From positions 3,100,001 through 3,164,000 of the forward strand of contig NC_089427.1 in assembly GCF_013426205.1 (NCBI RefSeq): DNA of 64,000 bases, written 5' to 3'. Below, piece after piece: positions 10,653-23,816 of this stretch. The stretch comes from Metarhizium brunneum. Lineage: Eukaryota > Ascomycota > Sordariomycetes > Hypocreales > Clavicipitaceae. The position numbers were made by a program, and so were the translations under genes. Position 1 is the first letter of the stretch. The number at the start of each line of letters is the position of its first letter. The notes beneath the pieces were generated by a model, which saw only the letters and a program-made list of their open reading frames with translations, did not search any database and was not told the origin of the DNA.

Positions 10653-13600
10653 AAGTGTACTCTGGTTTGTGCTTATCATACAACCGGCTTTTGTGTTTGG
10701 GGCATAGGCTAAGGCGTCTTTTTTTTTTTGGATGACTCTTTTTGAACAGGGGATGGGGACTGTGTTGCTGAGGAGAGCATCGCATAACGGCTGAGTTGGG
10801 GCGAGCATGGGGATGCGATCAAGACAATTAGAAGGGGGGGCAAAGAGTGAGTGTGGAATATTTGCAATTGGTGGCTGTGATTTGATGCGCATGAAATTTA
10901 CGTTTTACGTACATTTTAAAGTTGTACGGGGTGCTGACGGTGAAATGTGACTTGTGCTGGTTCGATCTGAGGTGTGGAATGAAATTTCTGTTACACCAGC
11001 TGGGTTGCATCGTTGGCAAGGATTTCCGTGTGGACTATGTCGTGTATCATTCTTGTTCATGATTGGGAAAGGGGACATCGAGGTCTGGACAGCCATATCC
11101 GAGTGTCTCACGTGGCGCTTGTGCCCTGGACAGGCTTGCTCATGTGTCACGGGTTGACGGGGTATCGATATCTGCTGTGGTAGCCCAGATGCATCGGCAA
11201 GGGTGGGTGTAGAAACGTCCGTCTCCTTGCGATAATATGTATGATGTCTTGGTTTTTTTGACCGAGTATCCCAGACCAGGGCGCAGCTCCGGTTGGTGGC
11301 CGACCGAGGGAAGCAAAATATCCGGCCACGGGGTCTCGGCACTGTGTGTAGGAGTATATCATTCGAACAAGGTGCAGTTGGCCACCAGAGCAACCGTTGA
11401 GCATTCCAAGTCCGCATCCTCCTAGATGGACACATATGGAGCCTTGGGACGCAAAGCATGTATGTATTATAAGGTCGGCAGGAGACATTGGAGTTCGATA
11501 TGCCTAGAGCTTGAAAATCAAGAAAGACGGAAAAGGAGAGAGAGAAACCCCATGACGAAGATCTTCAATGACAGCTAGCGAAACCGGAATGGCCAAGGAA
11601 CCAAGCATCATTAGGGAATTGGGTTTGACAACCGGTCGTTACAGGGTAGCAGCACATGGCGGACGGACAATCGTGACGGGAGGGTTGGGTCAGGGGCGGC
11701 TCTGGTACGTACAGAGTACGCCACCTGAACATCATTGATCGGTGCAGTTCAAGCTCTAGGCCCCCAGGCTGACATGCAATCGATGGGTGTTATTATTGGA
11801 GGTGAGCAAGTGAGAGAGGCAGAACAGATGGTGCGAGGCGTGACATGGAGCCAGTGGATACCCTGTGTCCTGTTTGTACGACAAAGAAGCCGTGGAAGAT
11901 GTTGACCTGCGTTTACTGTTGAACCACAGCTTGGGGGGGATATCGATGGCAAAAGATAAAAATAAATACAAAAGGGGACCCCCCTGAGTTTATTTGGGTT
12001 CGGGCCTTGTCGTCACGCGACTTGCTTTATTGCCTGCCTGCTGCGTGGCCAGTGGCAGCGTCAACCGGTTCTGGTAACACCAGACGGCAAGCAAGTTGAC
12101 ATTTTTAGATTCGCCACATGTTGGTGCTGTGGCCAAGACCAGATCCATTGAGGAGTCAGACGCGCCGTATTCCAACAGTGATGAGCTTCTATCGCGGAGA
12201 ACAGCTGAGCTGGAAGCTCCCCCGCGCGATATGTGGGAGACCAGAGACAGGAAATTAAACGTCAAGTTTGGCACTTTGTAACGCAGCCCCCCGGTGCGAC
12301 CAGTTAACCTTCCAAGGAGGTGAAGGCATTGGAGTCCGGTCGTTAAATGCACCCCAGACCGAAGCTGTCTCCATTGCCAATATGCTGCAGGTCCCTGACA
12401 CACCTGAAGTGGCTAGCGTGGATGGGGCCTGGAAACTCAAGCCATGCGCCGCCAAAGGGGGAGCGAGAGGGGGGCGTAAGGGGGACGGCTAGTGGGGATG
12501 ACGGCCAGGCAGTTTATATTAAGAGAGCCACTTTGTTGGCGTTATTTTGTCAGGCCCTGGACACCCGGCGGGACAGGGGCTGGACCGGGGGGGTCGAGGA
12601 ATGAGATGCGAGCATTCGCAGCACAACATGGGAGCCAAGTAGTCAATGTTACGGGTCAACGGTTGGGTGCCTACTGTCACGGCCTGAGCACAACCCAAAA
12701 CAGCCAGAGTCTAGTGGCTGTAGCGCCAGCAGGGCCGTTAGTCCCAGCGACGCAGGGCTGGTGGTGCCTCGTATTGAACTCGCCCCAGTTGACTTCAGGA
12801 CGTTGAACTGGTTACTGGCCAACGGTGGGAAGTAGCCAGCAGGGTTCATTTCGTCTCCTATTGTATTGATGCCATCCCAAGCCCTCGTCGGGCGCAACGC
12901 CGTGCTTCTGCTCATGTCGCCTCCTTCTCGCCTCCTCCCCTTTGCATCACCCGTATTTGCAGCCCGCGAGCCTGGCAGACGGGACGCCAATGCCCGTGAA
13001 TAAGGGACATCTGGGACTGGCCGGTTAAACGATACATCAACGCTTGATGCTCCCCTCACCCTCACCCTGCGAATCGTTTCCCGCCGACAGCCACGCCAAT
13101 CGGGGCCCCTTCTGTACCTCTGGACTTCTGAGCCTTGTCGACGCTCGATGCTCGACGCTCGACGCTTCATCTGATTTGATTATACAAGTTACCTTTGCTG
13201 CGCCACGACACAACACCCGCGAGACGTCGCCATTCACTGTGTTCCGGCTACCTGTCCCGCCTGTTCTTATTCTGTCGACATTGGCAACGACGCCTCCCGT
13301 TCTTACGAATTTCTCGCCTCGCCGCCAAGTCAGACATCGCCAACGCTGCTGTTGTTTGTCGCACGGCCGTCGTTACCAGAGCCGCGCCTCGTGCCCCCAA
13401 TACAACCACCGGCGACGCAATACTAAATATATCTCATTCCTCGAATGCGTGTGCGATCGAATTAGACAGTCACCGATCCGGATCACACTGCTCTGTGCAT
13501 CGTCTGCAGTACATTCTTTTTGTTTGGAGAATTGGATCCTATCAGAACGACTCTCCGGTGATGAAATAAAATAAACCGAGTTGACGACCGACATAGCCCC

Positions 13601-13754
13601 TATCCAACATCGACCCAAACCCCCGACTTTTCGCGAGTAGACCTCGTTTCCATTCCCTCCTTTCAACCATTTGCAGTTATCGCAAGCCGATCACCGTATT
13701 AACCCCTTGCATGCGAACAAATTGCGCCGTTTGACGGTGCACGACGAGTCCATC
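10653..13754. other. long intergenic region ERV46 to Sel1-repeat gene
   Basis: 3.1 kb without a supported gene. The left part is the ERV46 3' region (T-run at about 10720). The right third, 13000-13750, is pyrimidine-rich and probably the transcribed leader of the Sel1-repeat gene; it has a short tandem repeat of GCTCGACG units at about 13140-13166 and a possible leader-intron acceptor TTTGCAG ending at 13676. Many small ORFs exist on both strands but none has a recognisable motif or a consistent intron structure. Confidence 0.5.
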
Positions 13755-16103
13755 ATGCCGAAGCGCCCGGACTTGCTTGACCTGCGGGCTGATTCGCACT
13801 CTTCTGCCATGTCGTCGAGCTCCAGGCCTTTGCGATCCCCGCGCATGCACGTCGCTGGCGAAGTGCCGCCAGAGCTGTCTCCTCTCGATGCATTTGCCCT
13901 TCAGAGTCGCCTGCTGGCCAAGCAGCTGCAGGAAAGCAACAGGGATGGAAATAGGATGAGCAGATTACCCCCCCTTACTGTTGAATCGCCTTTGATCGTC
14001 CAAGGCCGATCAGAGTACTTCCGTTCGATGTCAGCAGAATCTGTATCAGATCCTGAATCTCCAGAACCCTCCTCTGGCTTTGGCTTCAAAACCGAAATCG
14101 AGGATGCGTTTACAAACGAGGAACGGCCCAAGTCGATGCACCCGCGCATGAGCCAGATACCGCCTACCCCCGATGTTGACGTACCGGCCTTGCCTGGATC
14201 ATTTCCAGATATCCTACGAGGACGACAAATGGACCCCGTCCAGCAACGTGGAGATGTCTTTGGCGCTCGCCAAGAGCGTTCACCATCACCGATCCAGAGT
14301 GATAGCCAGTCCCAATATGAAAAGCACTCTGAGCCATCTCCCGCTTGCAAGGACAATAGCTTACAGTCCACTTCTTCACGAAACGCACCTGTCTCTACAG
14401 GTTCTCCAGAGAGAATGAAGCAAGGCCGCTTTGATGAACTGGGTCTTGTGCCGCCGCCCTCACTCTTCCCCAGACGCTCATCAAGCATCCTCTCCTCCCC
14501 CGTTCTTGAAGATGATGAGAACTCGAGCAACATGGGCAGTTCGTTTCATTCCTTGCCACGTAAACTGTCCTCCGGCAGTGCTGCTCTGGCGAGTTCTGTG
14601 CATTCCCCTGCCTTGACCTCATCCTTTAAGAGGTCGCCGTCTGCTGCATCTGATTCATCCGCTCTTCCACGGCCGTCTTTCAATTTCTCGCGACCGCTTA
14701 GTAGAGCTGGCACACCTGGGTTCGACGTACCAACTCGTCAGGCTTCATCAGACAGCCAGCCATCATTCATCCTGGCTGATGATACTGCACATACTCCTGT
14801 TAGCATGCATAGCGAGGCTTTCATGGATCAGCAGACGGATGACGCTAAAGGTGCTGCTACATCGTACATTTATTCTAAATTTTCTCTTCCAAGAGGGAAA
14901 GCGCTTCAGCGACAAGAGCCAAATGAGATCACTTCGGAACAGCCCATGGCATCATCCAGCAATGCTCAACGTTATCCCAATGGCGCACCTCCATCACCTC
15001 CTACACGGCCTTCTAGTTCATCTGCTAGAACAGTTCCTGATGATGCGATTAGCACGGTGAGTGGCACAACTAGGCCGTCCATGGACGTTGGTAAAGTAAG
15101 TATGGAGAGCTCGAGACTAGCAGCTGCTGGCACATCGTCATTTCCTCCACGGCCATCAGTTGACGCGATTCGGAAGTCTGAGGATGGCCCAAGAGGGCGA
15201 GCCTTCACATCAGCTCTGCATGAGCAATCCCGGGGCAGGACGCCGGCCTCTACAAACACAAGCGATTCTGCCAGCACAATTCGGCCGCCACCTACGTCTA
15301 GATCCTTGGCCCCAACGGCCTCTGAAATGTCGGCAGAAGAGCATTTGGCCAAGGGCATAGAGTGTCATGAAAACGGTTCCTTGAATGAGTCAACATACCA
15401 TCTCCGACTAGCCGCAAGACAGAATTTACCAACTGCCATGTTGCTATATGCTCTTGCATGCCGACATGGCTGGGGTATGCGAGCTAATCAACGAGAAGGT
15501 GTCGAATGGTTGAGAAAGGCAGCTGAGCATGCCAGCATCGAAATCGCGGATGACGAAGATCAAGTGAAAGAGGGCCGTGCTGCCCCAGCGGCTGTGGTTG
15601 AGAGGCGGGCGCGCAAAGCCCAGTTTGCTTTAAGCATTTACGAGCTGGGTGTTTCTCATATGAATGGATGGGGTATCGAACAAGACAAATCTCTTGCCCT
15701 CCGATGCTTTGAGATTGCTGGAAGTAAGTTTTTCTAATAGCCGATGTACTTGGCCAGATGTATTAATCAACACGACTTTTGTAGCTTGGGGTGATGTCGA
15801 TGCCCTTGCAGAAGCAGGATTTTGCTATGCTCAAGGTATTGGATGCAAGAAGAACCTGAAGAAGAGCGCCAAGTTTTACCGCATGGCTGAAGCAAAAGGA
15901 ATGAGCATGGTGGGAAATAGCTGGTAAGTTTGCCAACTCAAGTAACTCACCGTCGCTCGCTTTGTACTCGATGCTAAAACATCTTATAAAGGATCCACAA
16001 AGCCAAATACAACGACGACGACGAGCCGTCACCAAGCAAGGACGGGAAAAAGACACGCAGCAAATCCCGTACACGCACCATGTTTGGCCTCAAGTCTTCA
16101 TAG
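13755..16103 (+). CDS. Sel1-repeat protein with long disordered N-terminus (DSF2-like)
   Basis: Probable signalling scaffold: about 540 residues of Ser/Pro-rich disordered sequence precede C-terminal Sel1-like repeats, the layout of fungal Dsf2/Skt5-type proteins. Exons 13755-15723, 15785-15923 and 15992-16103 give 739 aa. Sel1 units: AEEHLAKGIECHENGSLNES leading to MLLYALACRHGWGMRANQRE, then ALSIYELGVSHMNGWGIEQD, then EAGFCYAQGIGCKKNLKKSA after intron 1. The C-terminal tail is basic (KKTRSKSRTRTMFGLKSS). Intron donors are GTAAGT in both cases; the exon 3 acceptor is TATAAAG. The start at 13755 (MPKRPDLLDL) is the first in-frame ATG, but the frame is open upstream to about 13671, so a spliced upstream coding exon cannot be excluded. 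Exact biological role is not visible in the sequence. Confidence 0.85.
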
Positions 16104-16988
16104 GCACTTTGACAACTCATCGACCTCTATATCGACAAAAGCTAGTCGTGCAATCTCTAATGACCATGACGTTTCCCCCCCACATTCATCATATATCCAT
16201 CTACTTCGGAGTTCATTTTTCTTCCATATTTATCTATTTCTTTCGGGCCGGCAGCTCTGCTCTAGCATGACTTACGGGATATCTCTCCTTGTTTCTACAG
16301 TCAGCATTTAAGCAGGCGGATTCTTTATTTCCCCCCTTTCTCTACCCGTTTTAACTTCTTCTTTGCCTGCCTCCTTTCACTTTCTGCCCGAGGGGCTCTC
16401 ATGTTCCTTACCGGACTGCGAAAATACGTCAGGTTATACAATCTTCCACCCGTGGAAATAATTTTCAAGAGATGCATGATTTCTCACCGCCCTTGCCGGG
16501 ATTCTTTTCGGAACGCACACAAATAAAAACTTCTTTTGTCATTGCATTATCGTTCTGGGAATGGGGTAATAGGGACCAACGTTTTGTGGAAAGCTTTTCC
16601 CTTCGTATTTCGTGTACGACAAGCACCGTTGCTGTCGCTTTGGCGATGTTGTTCCTGGGGAACGGATTTTTATCATATTTTGTCTTTTTGACTCGTTCTT
16701 GGACCAAGGCTCCGGTTGGAGGGGCCAGGCATTTGTTTATATACCCTGTGGCGGAATGCCCAGTATTGAAAGATGAATCGAGAATATTGCATATTATTAA
16801 TTTCCAAAGACTCAGTTGTGTTTCTATATCCTCCTGATCTTGACGACTAGTGGCACCGGGAGTGTAGTCTTCACGACTTGCTATGATAGGATATAAGACG
16901 GAAAAGAAAGGGTGTATTCGTATTGTTACATGTGTCTACCTCACTTTGCTACCGCTTCTAGTTTCTAACTCACTATCAAACTGAATCT
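16104..16988. other. convergent 3' region Sel1-repeat gene / PUP1
   Basis: 885 bp between two stop codons of convergent genes. T-rich and C/T-rich stretches (about 16200-16380) suit a 3' UTR of the plus-strand gene. The 121-residue plus-strand ORF at 16472-16837 shows no recognisable motif. Confidence 0.55.
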
Positions 16989-17912
16989 TCAAGTGTCCAC
17001 GTCCATCTTCTCCCCCTCAAGTGGCACTTCTGTGACGGTAACGTATCGCCCAATCTCATTCTTCTTGATTATCTTCTCATTGAGAACAGCCGTCGTGCCC
17101 TTGGGGTATGCGTAACTCTGCAACTTGGCGCTCTTCTCATTAGGCTTAATGTAGTTCCTCTTGAGCGTCGTCTTGTCCTTGGTGATGATGGCAACATCCA
17201 CGTTGGAACCGGAGCCCAAGTCGTTGAAGATACCAGCCAAGATGGCCTCGCTGGCTAGCTTGACGGCATCCTCTTGCGTCAAATTTGGCTTCCACTGTGT
17301 CTCAAAAACACTCATGGCGGCCAAGCTACCGCTGCCCATGGTGACGTAGGGCAACTTGTCGGTGCTGCCGTGGGCGTGGACGGTGAACAGGTGGGTGCCC
17401 GTCGGGTCGCAGCCCGCGACGACCAGATACGCACCAATGTAGCCTTGGTAGCGGAAGAGGTGCTGCTTCAGGAGCGTCATGCAGGTGACGACTCGGGGTT
17501 TGCGGCCCGTAGAGAGCGAGTGCAGCTCTAGCTGAGACGAGATGAGGGCCGTGGTGAATTCGGTGTCGGCGGCGGTGCCGGCTCCTGCACACCAGATCTG
17601 GGGCGAGATATAGTGCAGCTTTTCGCAGTTTTTGTCGGCGACAATAGGACCTGATGTGGCTCGGGTATCGGCAGCAATCTAAGTAAAGGTGTTACCTGTC
17701 AGTATCGGGGGTGATTTCAGGGTTATGGCGTATGAAGCTGGGCCATGAATGATGGGTTGGTTGATTGGCTTCGGGGAAGTACGTACGACAACACCGCCGT
17801 CGAATATACAGCCTACAATGGTTGTGCCCGTGCTGGTGGCTTTGGGAAGAGGCACGCCTCTGGCATGTAGTGCCGCATTGCGGTTGTAGTTGGAGAAATC
17901 GAAACCCGGCAT
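16989..17912 (-). CDS. PUP1: 20S proteasome subunit beta2 (beta type-7)
   Basis: Trypsin-like catalytic beta subunit of the 20S proteasome. Exon 1 is 17912-17787 and exon 2 is 17678-16989, giving 271 aa; the intron (17786-17679) has donor GTACGT. The propeptide ends at Gly29 and the mature N-terminal nucleophile is Thr30, in [17 protein letters not shown]. Across the splice the sequence reads [19 protein letters not shown], with the catalytic Asp (ADTRAT) and the conserved [19 protein letters not shown]. Further on come [12 protein letters not shown] and [14 protein letters not shown], both characteristic of beta2. The C-terminus is the extended tail ([15 protein letters not shown]) that wraps around beta3 in known structures. 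Divergent from NUP159. The fungal gene name follows yeast usage. Confidence 0.95.
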
Positions 17913-18726
17913 TGTGGATGGTTGTCGTCCTGTTCGGTCTGCAGTGTTTCGCTGCTACACCGATTGACGGATCGTTTCGTATCTCTGAAGCTACTTTAGA
18001 GCGGGTCGCTTTAGGAAGTCCGAAACTGGCGGGATTAAAGAAGAATGTGATTGCGGAATTGTGGTTGTTGATTTCGTTTGATGGAGGCTCGAAGTCGTGG
18101 GTGTGGTTGGCGTAGAGGGAGGTTGAGAAGGCAGAGACCTGGATGACGAGGCTAAAAGCTGCCTTCGATTCGCAGGCAGGCGAGCTTCCACCCAGTACTA
18201 GTGCTCAAGTGCTGGGCGCGCGCAAGTACAAGCATCTCAGCGTGTGGCGTTCAGTCAACAGCGTGACCAATTGGTCCAAGCTTCCTGCCATGCTTGGTGC
18301 GCCTCAGTCACGTGGCTGGTGCCTTCCATCCAACCCTTAACTAGGAGCTACCAAAAAAGTTGGCCTTGGAGGTCATCGCGACAGACTGTGCTACTGCTGC
18401 GCTGGCTTCTGTTTGCTTTTCATCCGTTGCTTTTCTACCGGCCATCTTCGCACGTACGCCGATTATACGATTCGTTTTCTTTTGTTGGCTGTAGACACCA
18501 GATCAAGGATTGATAGCAAGTTGTCGCGTCTACTGTCGCCGCTTGGCATCTGTCTATGACACTGCTATCCTTTTGCAGCCTGCTTTGATGCTCTGGAGAA
18601 TGAATGCGTTTCCGTTCATGACAGGTTCTTCGATACGCATTTGGCATTCCAAGACTCTTGCTCATGTACATGCTGGATTGATGAACTAGGACCACTTTTA
18701 AACAGGCTGGTATCTGTGCGGCAAAC
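17913..18726. promoter_or_regulatory. divergent promoter region PUP1 / NUP159
   Basis: 814 bp between divergent starts. A CACGTG palindrome lies at 18309-18314. I saw no copy of the GGTGGCAAA proteasome element known from Saccharomyces, on either strand. No gene supported. Confidence 0.45.
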
Positions 18727-21700
18727 ATGTCTTTTGGCTTTGGAAACACTGCAAACACCCTCGGTGATGGCGGTGCAGCTGGAGTAGGAGAAGCATCCGT
18801 TGGACCTGACTTGGAGACGATACAGACTGAGGTAAGCGTCCATGTTTTATATCATAAGACATGCTGGTTTTTGCGAAATGTACACAAGGATGGCTAATGG
18901 CGGCTTGCGACTGCAGGGTCTTGGATTCCCGCCTCTTGCTGGCGAGGCAAAGGTTCGCCTGACATCACCATGGCTTTCTTTACCTGCCCAGACATCAAGT
19001 CTACTTAGCATCGCCTCCCGAAGGGGCCTTGTGGCTGCCGCCGGCCCCGACCAAGTAACCATTGCTACGACCGAGTCCGTTCGAAAAGCTTTCGCCTCCC
19101 CAAAGGATGGCGAGTCAGAAGTTCGCTCCTTTGAACCCCAACTCAAAATCCCTATGCCTATGCGCATTTCGCATCTTGCTTTCACTGCAGATGAAAATCA
19201 TCTAATATTGTCGGCAGAGTCGGGTGGCGGCCTCGCAGTCTATGAGGTGCAGAGCCTCCTCCAGGGGTCGTCGAATTCTGCTTTTGAGCTATCCACAAAT
19301 GGCGAATCTTTGCTGTACCTGGCGCCCAATCCTGTGGCGGGCAAATCTGAGCTCTGTGCTGTCGTGACTAGCAATGGAAACTTGTACATGGCGAACTTTA
19401 AGGAACGGAGCTTGAGTAACCCCTTGAAAACTCAAGTGAGTTGCCTTAGTTGGAGTGCCAAGGGCAAGCAGCTTTGCGCTGGTATGGCTGATGGGACTAT
19501 CTCTCAAATGACTCCTGAGGGCGATAACAAGGGGAATATTCCCAAGCCTCCAAATTCAGGAGACTGTCACGGTATGGGCATGGCCTTAACTCTCGTCTTT
19601 CTACGTCATACGTACTAACATCGAATCCTCAGTCTCTTCCCTCATATGGTTGGAAAACAACTTATTCCTTACCATTCATAGCATGACACACGAGTCACCG
19701 CCCAGCTCTATATATCACATTATCAGCCGGCAACCACCATCGTCATTCACCTTCCAAAAATTAACGGATCCCGTCGAGCCTTTTGGGGCAGAGAAACCCC
19801 CTCACCACGCCATCTTGCGGTTAAGGGACTTTTTAGACCTGCAAGATCTTCTCATCGTGTCCTCCACTGCCTCAACGGACGTTGGAATTTTGACAAGGTC
19901 AAAGACGCCGCTGGCTCACGACAAGCCAGCCGACTCCATCACCAATGTGTTCACTACTACTGAAATCTTGGGGGATGCGAGACGACCTACTTTGCCTATG
20001 ACGGAGAGCATGGATGACTCAGTGGCTATTGGCGTGGCTCTGGATCTTTCCAGCAAAGACCCGGTTTACAAGCCCATTCCATCAGACGAAGAACTAGACC
20101 AGTCCTCGGGACCTCTACCCGGATTCTGGGCTCTGACCAATGAAGGCGTTCTTTGCTCGTGGTGGTTAGTATACAACGAAGCAGTTAAAAAGGGACAAAA
20201 CTATTCTGGTTTAGCCATGATGGATAGTACAGTCCAGTCAGCACCAGCCTCAACACCCACAGCAGCAGCAACTTCTGTCTCTCCATTTGCCGCTGCTTCC
20301 TCAACTCCCTTTGGCTCGTCTACAACACCAATCGCAGCACCGGCTTTTGGAAGTTCCTCACAGCTGGGACAGAAATCTTCACCATGGGGAGCGTCAACTA
20401 CAACACCAACAACTTCCACAGGGGGCGTTGCATTTGGCTCCAGCACTTTTGGCGGCTCGCCATCTGGCACGGGCTCAGCATTTGGCAAAACCAGCTCCTT
20501 GGGCTTTGGCCAATCCTCGCAGTTGGGTATGAGAACGTCTCCGTGGGCATCAGGCGCTGGTTCGAAGCCTGCGTTTGGGCAGTCAGGTTTCTCTAGCTTT
20601 GCTAGCGGAGGCAACAATCAAAGTCCCTTTGGTTCCGCCACTTCCACTTCCAACACCAATGATGCAGCAGCACCTGCAGCTCCATCAACTGGAAGCGGCT
20701 TTTCCGCATTCTCTTCTCAGGGCGGATTTTCAGCATTAGGTGGCAACAATAGTAGTTCAGGCGGATTCGGAAAGGGCAGTACGTTTGGTGCGAGCACTTT
20801 TGGTACACCGGCGAAATCCAATACCTCAGCAGACACTGCTTTCCCTGCTAAACAAGACAAACCACTTGCAAACCCTTTCGCGTCATCAACACCGTTTAAG
20901 CTAGAATCGTCCTTCAAACCGGACCCATTCCAAAATGATTCGAACGAGAAGCCTTCCACTACTTTTGGCAGCTCGATGTTCGGAAGCGCATTCGGATCGG
21001 CTTTGGGGGCTGTCGCCAGCAGCAAACCCAGTGAAGCCACACCTTTGGCCAAGGATGAGGACATGGATACAACTGAAACCACTGAAGAGACTCCTCAGAG
21101 CAAGTCTGGATCGATTTTCCCACTCCAGCAACCCCAAGAATCCACTACTCCAACAACAACTCCTGGACCTTCAAGGTTTAGCTTCGCAACATCATCAACT
21201 CCCGGAACCTCACTTTTTGGACAAGCAACCAAAACAGAAACACCTTCTACTGGCTTATTTGGCACTCCTACAGACACTCCGAAACTTGGCAGGTTTTCTC
21301 TGTTTGGATCATCCAAAGCTACCGATTCAGCTACCGGGGAACCTAAGGTCAAAGTTGAAGAAGAAAATCCCTTGCCACCTGACACAACAAGCAAAGCTGC
21401 TTATCCTGTGGATGGTTCTTCATCTTCCTCGGCAACATCTAATAGTACCCAATTATTTGGATCAACTACTACGCCTTTGAAGCATGATTCTACGCTTTCA
21501 TCATCCGATTCTGCAACCCCGAAACCCTCCTTGACCCAACCCGATGCTTCGCTGCCGTCCGTCTTTTCAAAACCGGTCAAGCAAGCGCAACCTAGCTCTA
21601 AACCTGACGTCGTCAAGGTCACCGAACAGGTCGAAAACCCTATTGTCGTTGAGGATGCTCCGCTGCCACCCGACTTCACCAAGAAGCCCGCTATTCAGAC

Positions 21701-23372
21701 TTCGCTACCTGCTGATTCCACCAAGGCCACGACCACAGCCAATGGCAATGATGCGCCAGCGGCGGCAGGCTTTATTTTGCCAAGGGCCCCTTCAAAAGAG
21801 CCGTCGAGCATACCCTCCCTCCCAGAAACAACGGAAGACGATGAGAGTGACCTGGGTGAGGATGAAGTCTCAGAAGGAAGCGGAGTAGATGTCGCAAAGG
21901 ACCTAAGCCCAGTAACGAGTGGCCTGAACATCACGCCTGGTTTCACTCCTCAAAGTTCGTTCGGCGGCATTGCAGGGGCGACACCGGCCTCTGCCCGACC
22001 CGAAGATAGGGCTCGTCCACTGTTTGGAGAAATCAGTCGCGGTGCACCCGCCCTTTTTCCCAAGCCAAGTCAGGCTAGTCCCCGTTCGCCTAGTCCTGTG
22101 CGCGGTGCTGTACCCCAGAGAGTGATTAGATCCGATGCTACACGGTCGGTTAGTGCTCCCGGTGTGGCATCGCAGATTCTTGGAGCGAAGCAGTCTCAAA
22201 TGCACCCCGGCAGCTCCATCATCAGTAGCAGGGAGAAACAGCCGCCGGGCGAGGATCCGTTTATGCTTCAGCATAGACGTATGAGGGAGCGACAAGAGGC
22301 GGAAGAGACTCAGCCTCTGGTTGACGAGGAGGATGAAGAAATGCAGAAGGTGCTTTCTTCCGAAGTTGAAGGCACCTTGCAACTTGATGAATTTATTGCG
22401 CACTCAAATGTTGCCCCGCCCGCGAAAGAAAGTGTTCCTTCTCAAGTGGAAGCTGTGTATCGTGATATTAACTCTATGATTGATACACTGGGGCTCAACG
22501 CGCGGGCGGTCAAGGCATTCACAAAAGGTCACACTGAGAATGCCGCGGAAGATGGCCGAAGTAAACAAGATCTTGAGATTCCGGATGATTGGGTTCTATG
22601 CGAGATTAATGACTTGGGCGAAGTCCTCGACAACGAGCTGCACTCAGATCTCGAGAACGGTCGCGTGCAAAACTTGGATGACAAGTTGGACGCCTGTCAA
22701 GACCTGTCACGGGATATGCAGCGACTACGAGCTAAACAAGAAGACCTCAAAAGAGTCATTATGACTCGGACGGACCCAGAACAGGCTGAACAAGCCCGAA
22801 CGCTACCCCTCAGCGCAGAACAAGCTGCTCAGCAGAATGAATTACGAAGGGAATTTACCAACTTTACGAAGCTTCTGACAGAGGCAGAGGAGGCATTGAC
22901 TCTTCTCAAGACCAGAATTGCAGCTACGTCAAGCTCATCGGTCAGAGGAAGCGCCAATGTACCCACAGTCGAAGCGATCATGCGCACCATTTCGAAGATG
23001 ACCTCAATGGCTGAAAAGCGAAGCGGAGACATCGACGTGTTGGAGACGCAGCTGCGCAAGATGAAACTCGGGTCAACAAGCCGTGAGGCATCTCCCATGG
23101 TGACACCACAAGCGAGAAAGAGCATCATGATGTCCCCAGACGTGACTCCGTCCCGCAACTTCCGCCACAGCCTGACGATGTCATCTGGTGTAATGTCCCG
23201 GGACGCGGCGATGAAGGGCACGCCACCAAGGAAGAAGCTTAGCGGATTCAGCAAGGATGAGAAAAGTGATTTGATGGAAAAAAGGGCGAGGCGTCAGGCC
23301 GTACTATCAAAGTTGAAGGACAGTGTGGGCAAACGAGGCGTTAATGTATGGAACTTGGAAGATATCGATTAG
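18727..23372 (+). CDS. NUP159: FG-repeat nucleoporin, Nup159/Nup214 type
   Basis: Cytoplasmic-filament nucleoporin of the nuclear pore complex, which anchors the Dbp5 mRNA-export helicase by its N-terminal propeller. Exons 18727-18831, 18917-19571 and 19633-23372 give 1499 aa. Intron donors are GTAAGC and GTATGG. Residues 1-35 are a short acidic leader (MSFGFGNTANTLGD). The propeller-like domain spans about 36-440 (GLGFPPLAGEAKVRLTSPWL onward; PSDEELDQSSGPLPGFWALT close to its end). The FG domain runs from about 450 to 1040, with many FGS/FGA/FG motifs and two related blocks containing SSQLG followed by SPW. An acidic patch (TTEDDESDLGEDEVSEGSG) precedes the C-terminal coiled coil (about 1190-1400) for Nup82-complex assembly. 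The tail ends in KRGVNVWNLEDID. The splice into exon 3 (DCHVSSLIWLEN) is in frame. Confidence 0.9.
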
Positions 23373-23816
23373 GCGGCCGCCGCGATTGTTGGTGGACCTA
23401 TTTCAAAGAGCATGGAAGATTACAAATGTATTTTAGGGGCATGAAGATAATGTATAAAATACTAAGACCAAATGCATTATTTGCATAGACTGTGGAGCTG
23501 TCTTAGGAGTGTGAGTGAAAAACCTCCTCTGTAATCTGTATAAGAGATTGATGACCACGAAGTTAACCACAAGTTCATGCTTGTGGGGCCGCCGCGCTAA
23601 CATGCCAACCAAGCCTACCTAAAGTTTGGCTTCAGGTGGGTCCATCAGCTTTGACTGCACTTGGTGCTACCCAGCTTTTTTTTTTTCTTGGTTGGAGATT
23701 TGTTCGTCACCTGCGGCCCTGGGCTTGAGTCGGAGGAGCGTACAAAAAATTTCCAAGCTCGCGGCTCACCACCGAAAAATACTCAACAACTTGCCATTGA
23801 CGCATTGTATACAGCC
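23373..23816. other. intergenic region NUP159 to RPC40
   Basis: 444 bp: 3' region of NUP159 and promoter of the RNA polymerase subunit gene, same strand. A T-run of ten lies at about 23676. No extra gene seen. Confidence 0.5.

Noticed and set aside
13901..14533. 210-codon minus-strand ORF
   Set aside because: Antisense of the Ser/Pro-rich part of the Sel1-repeat gene; no motif of its own.
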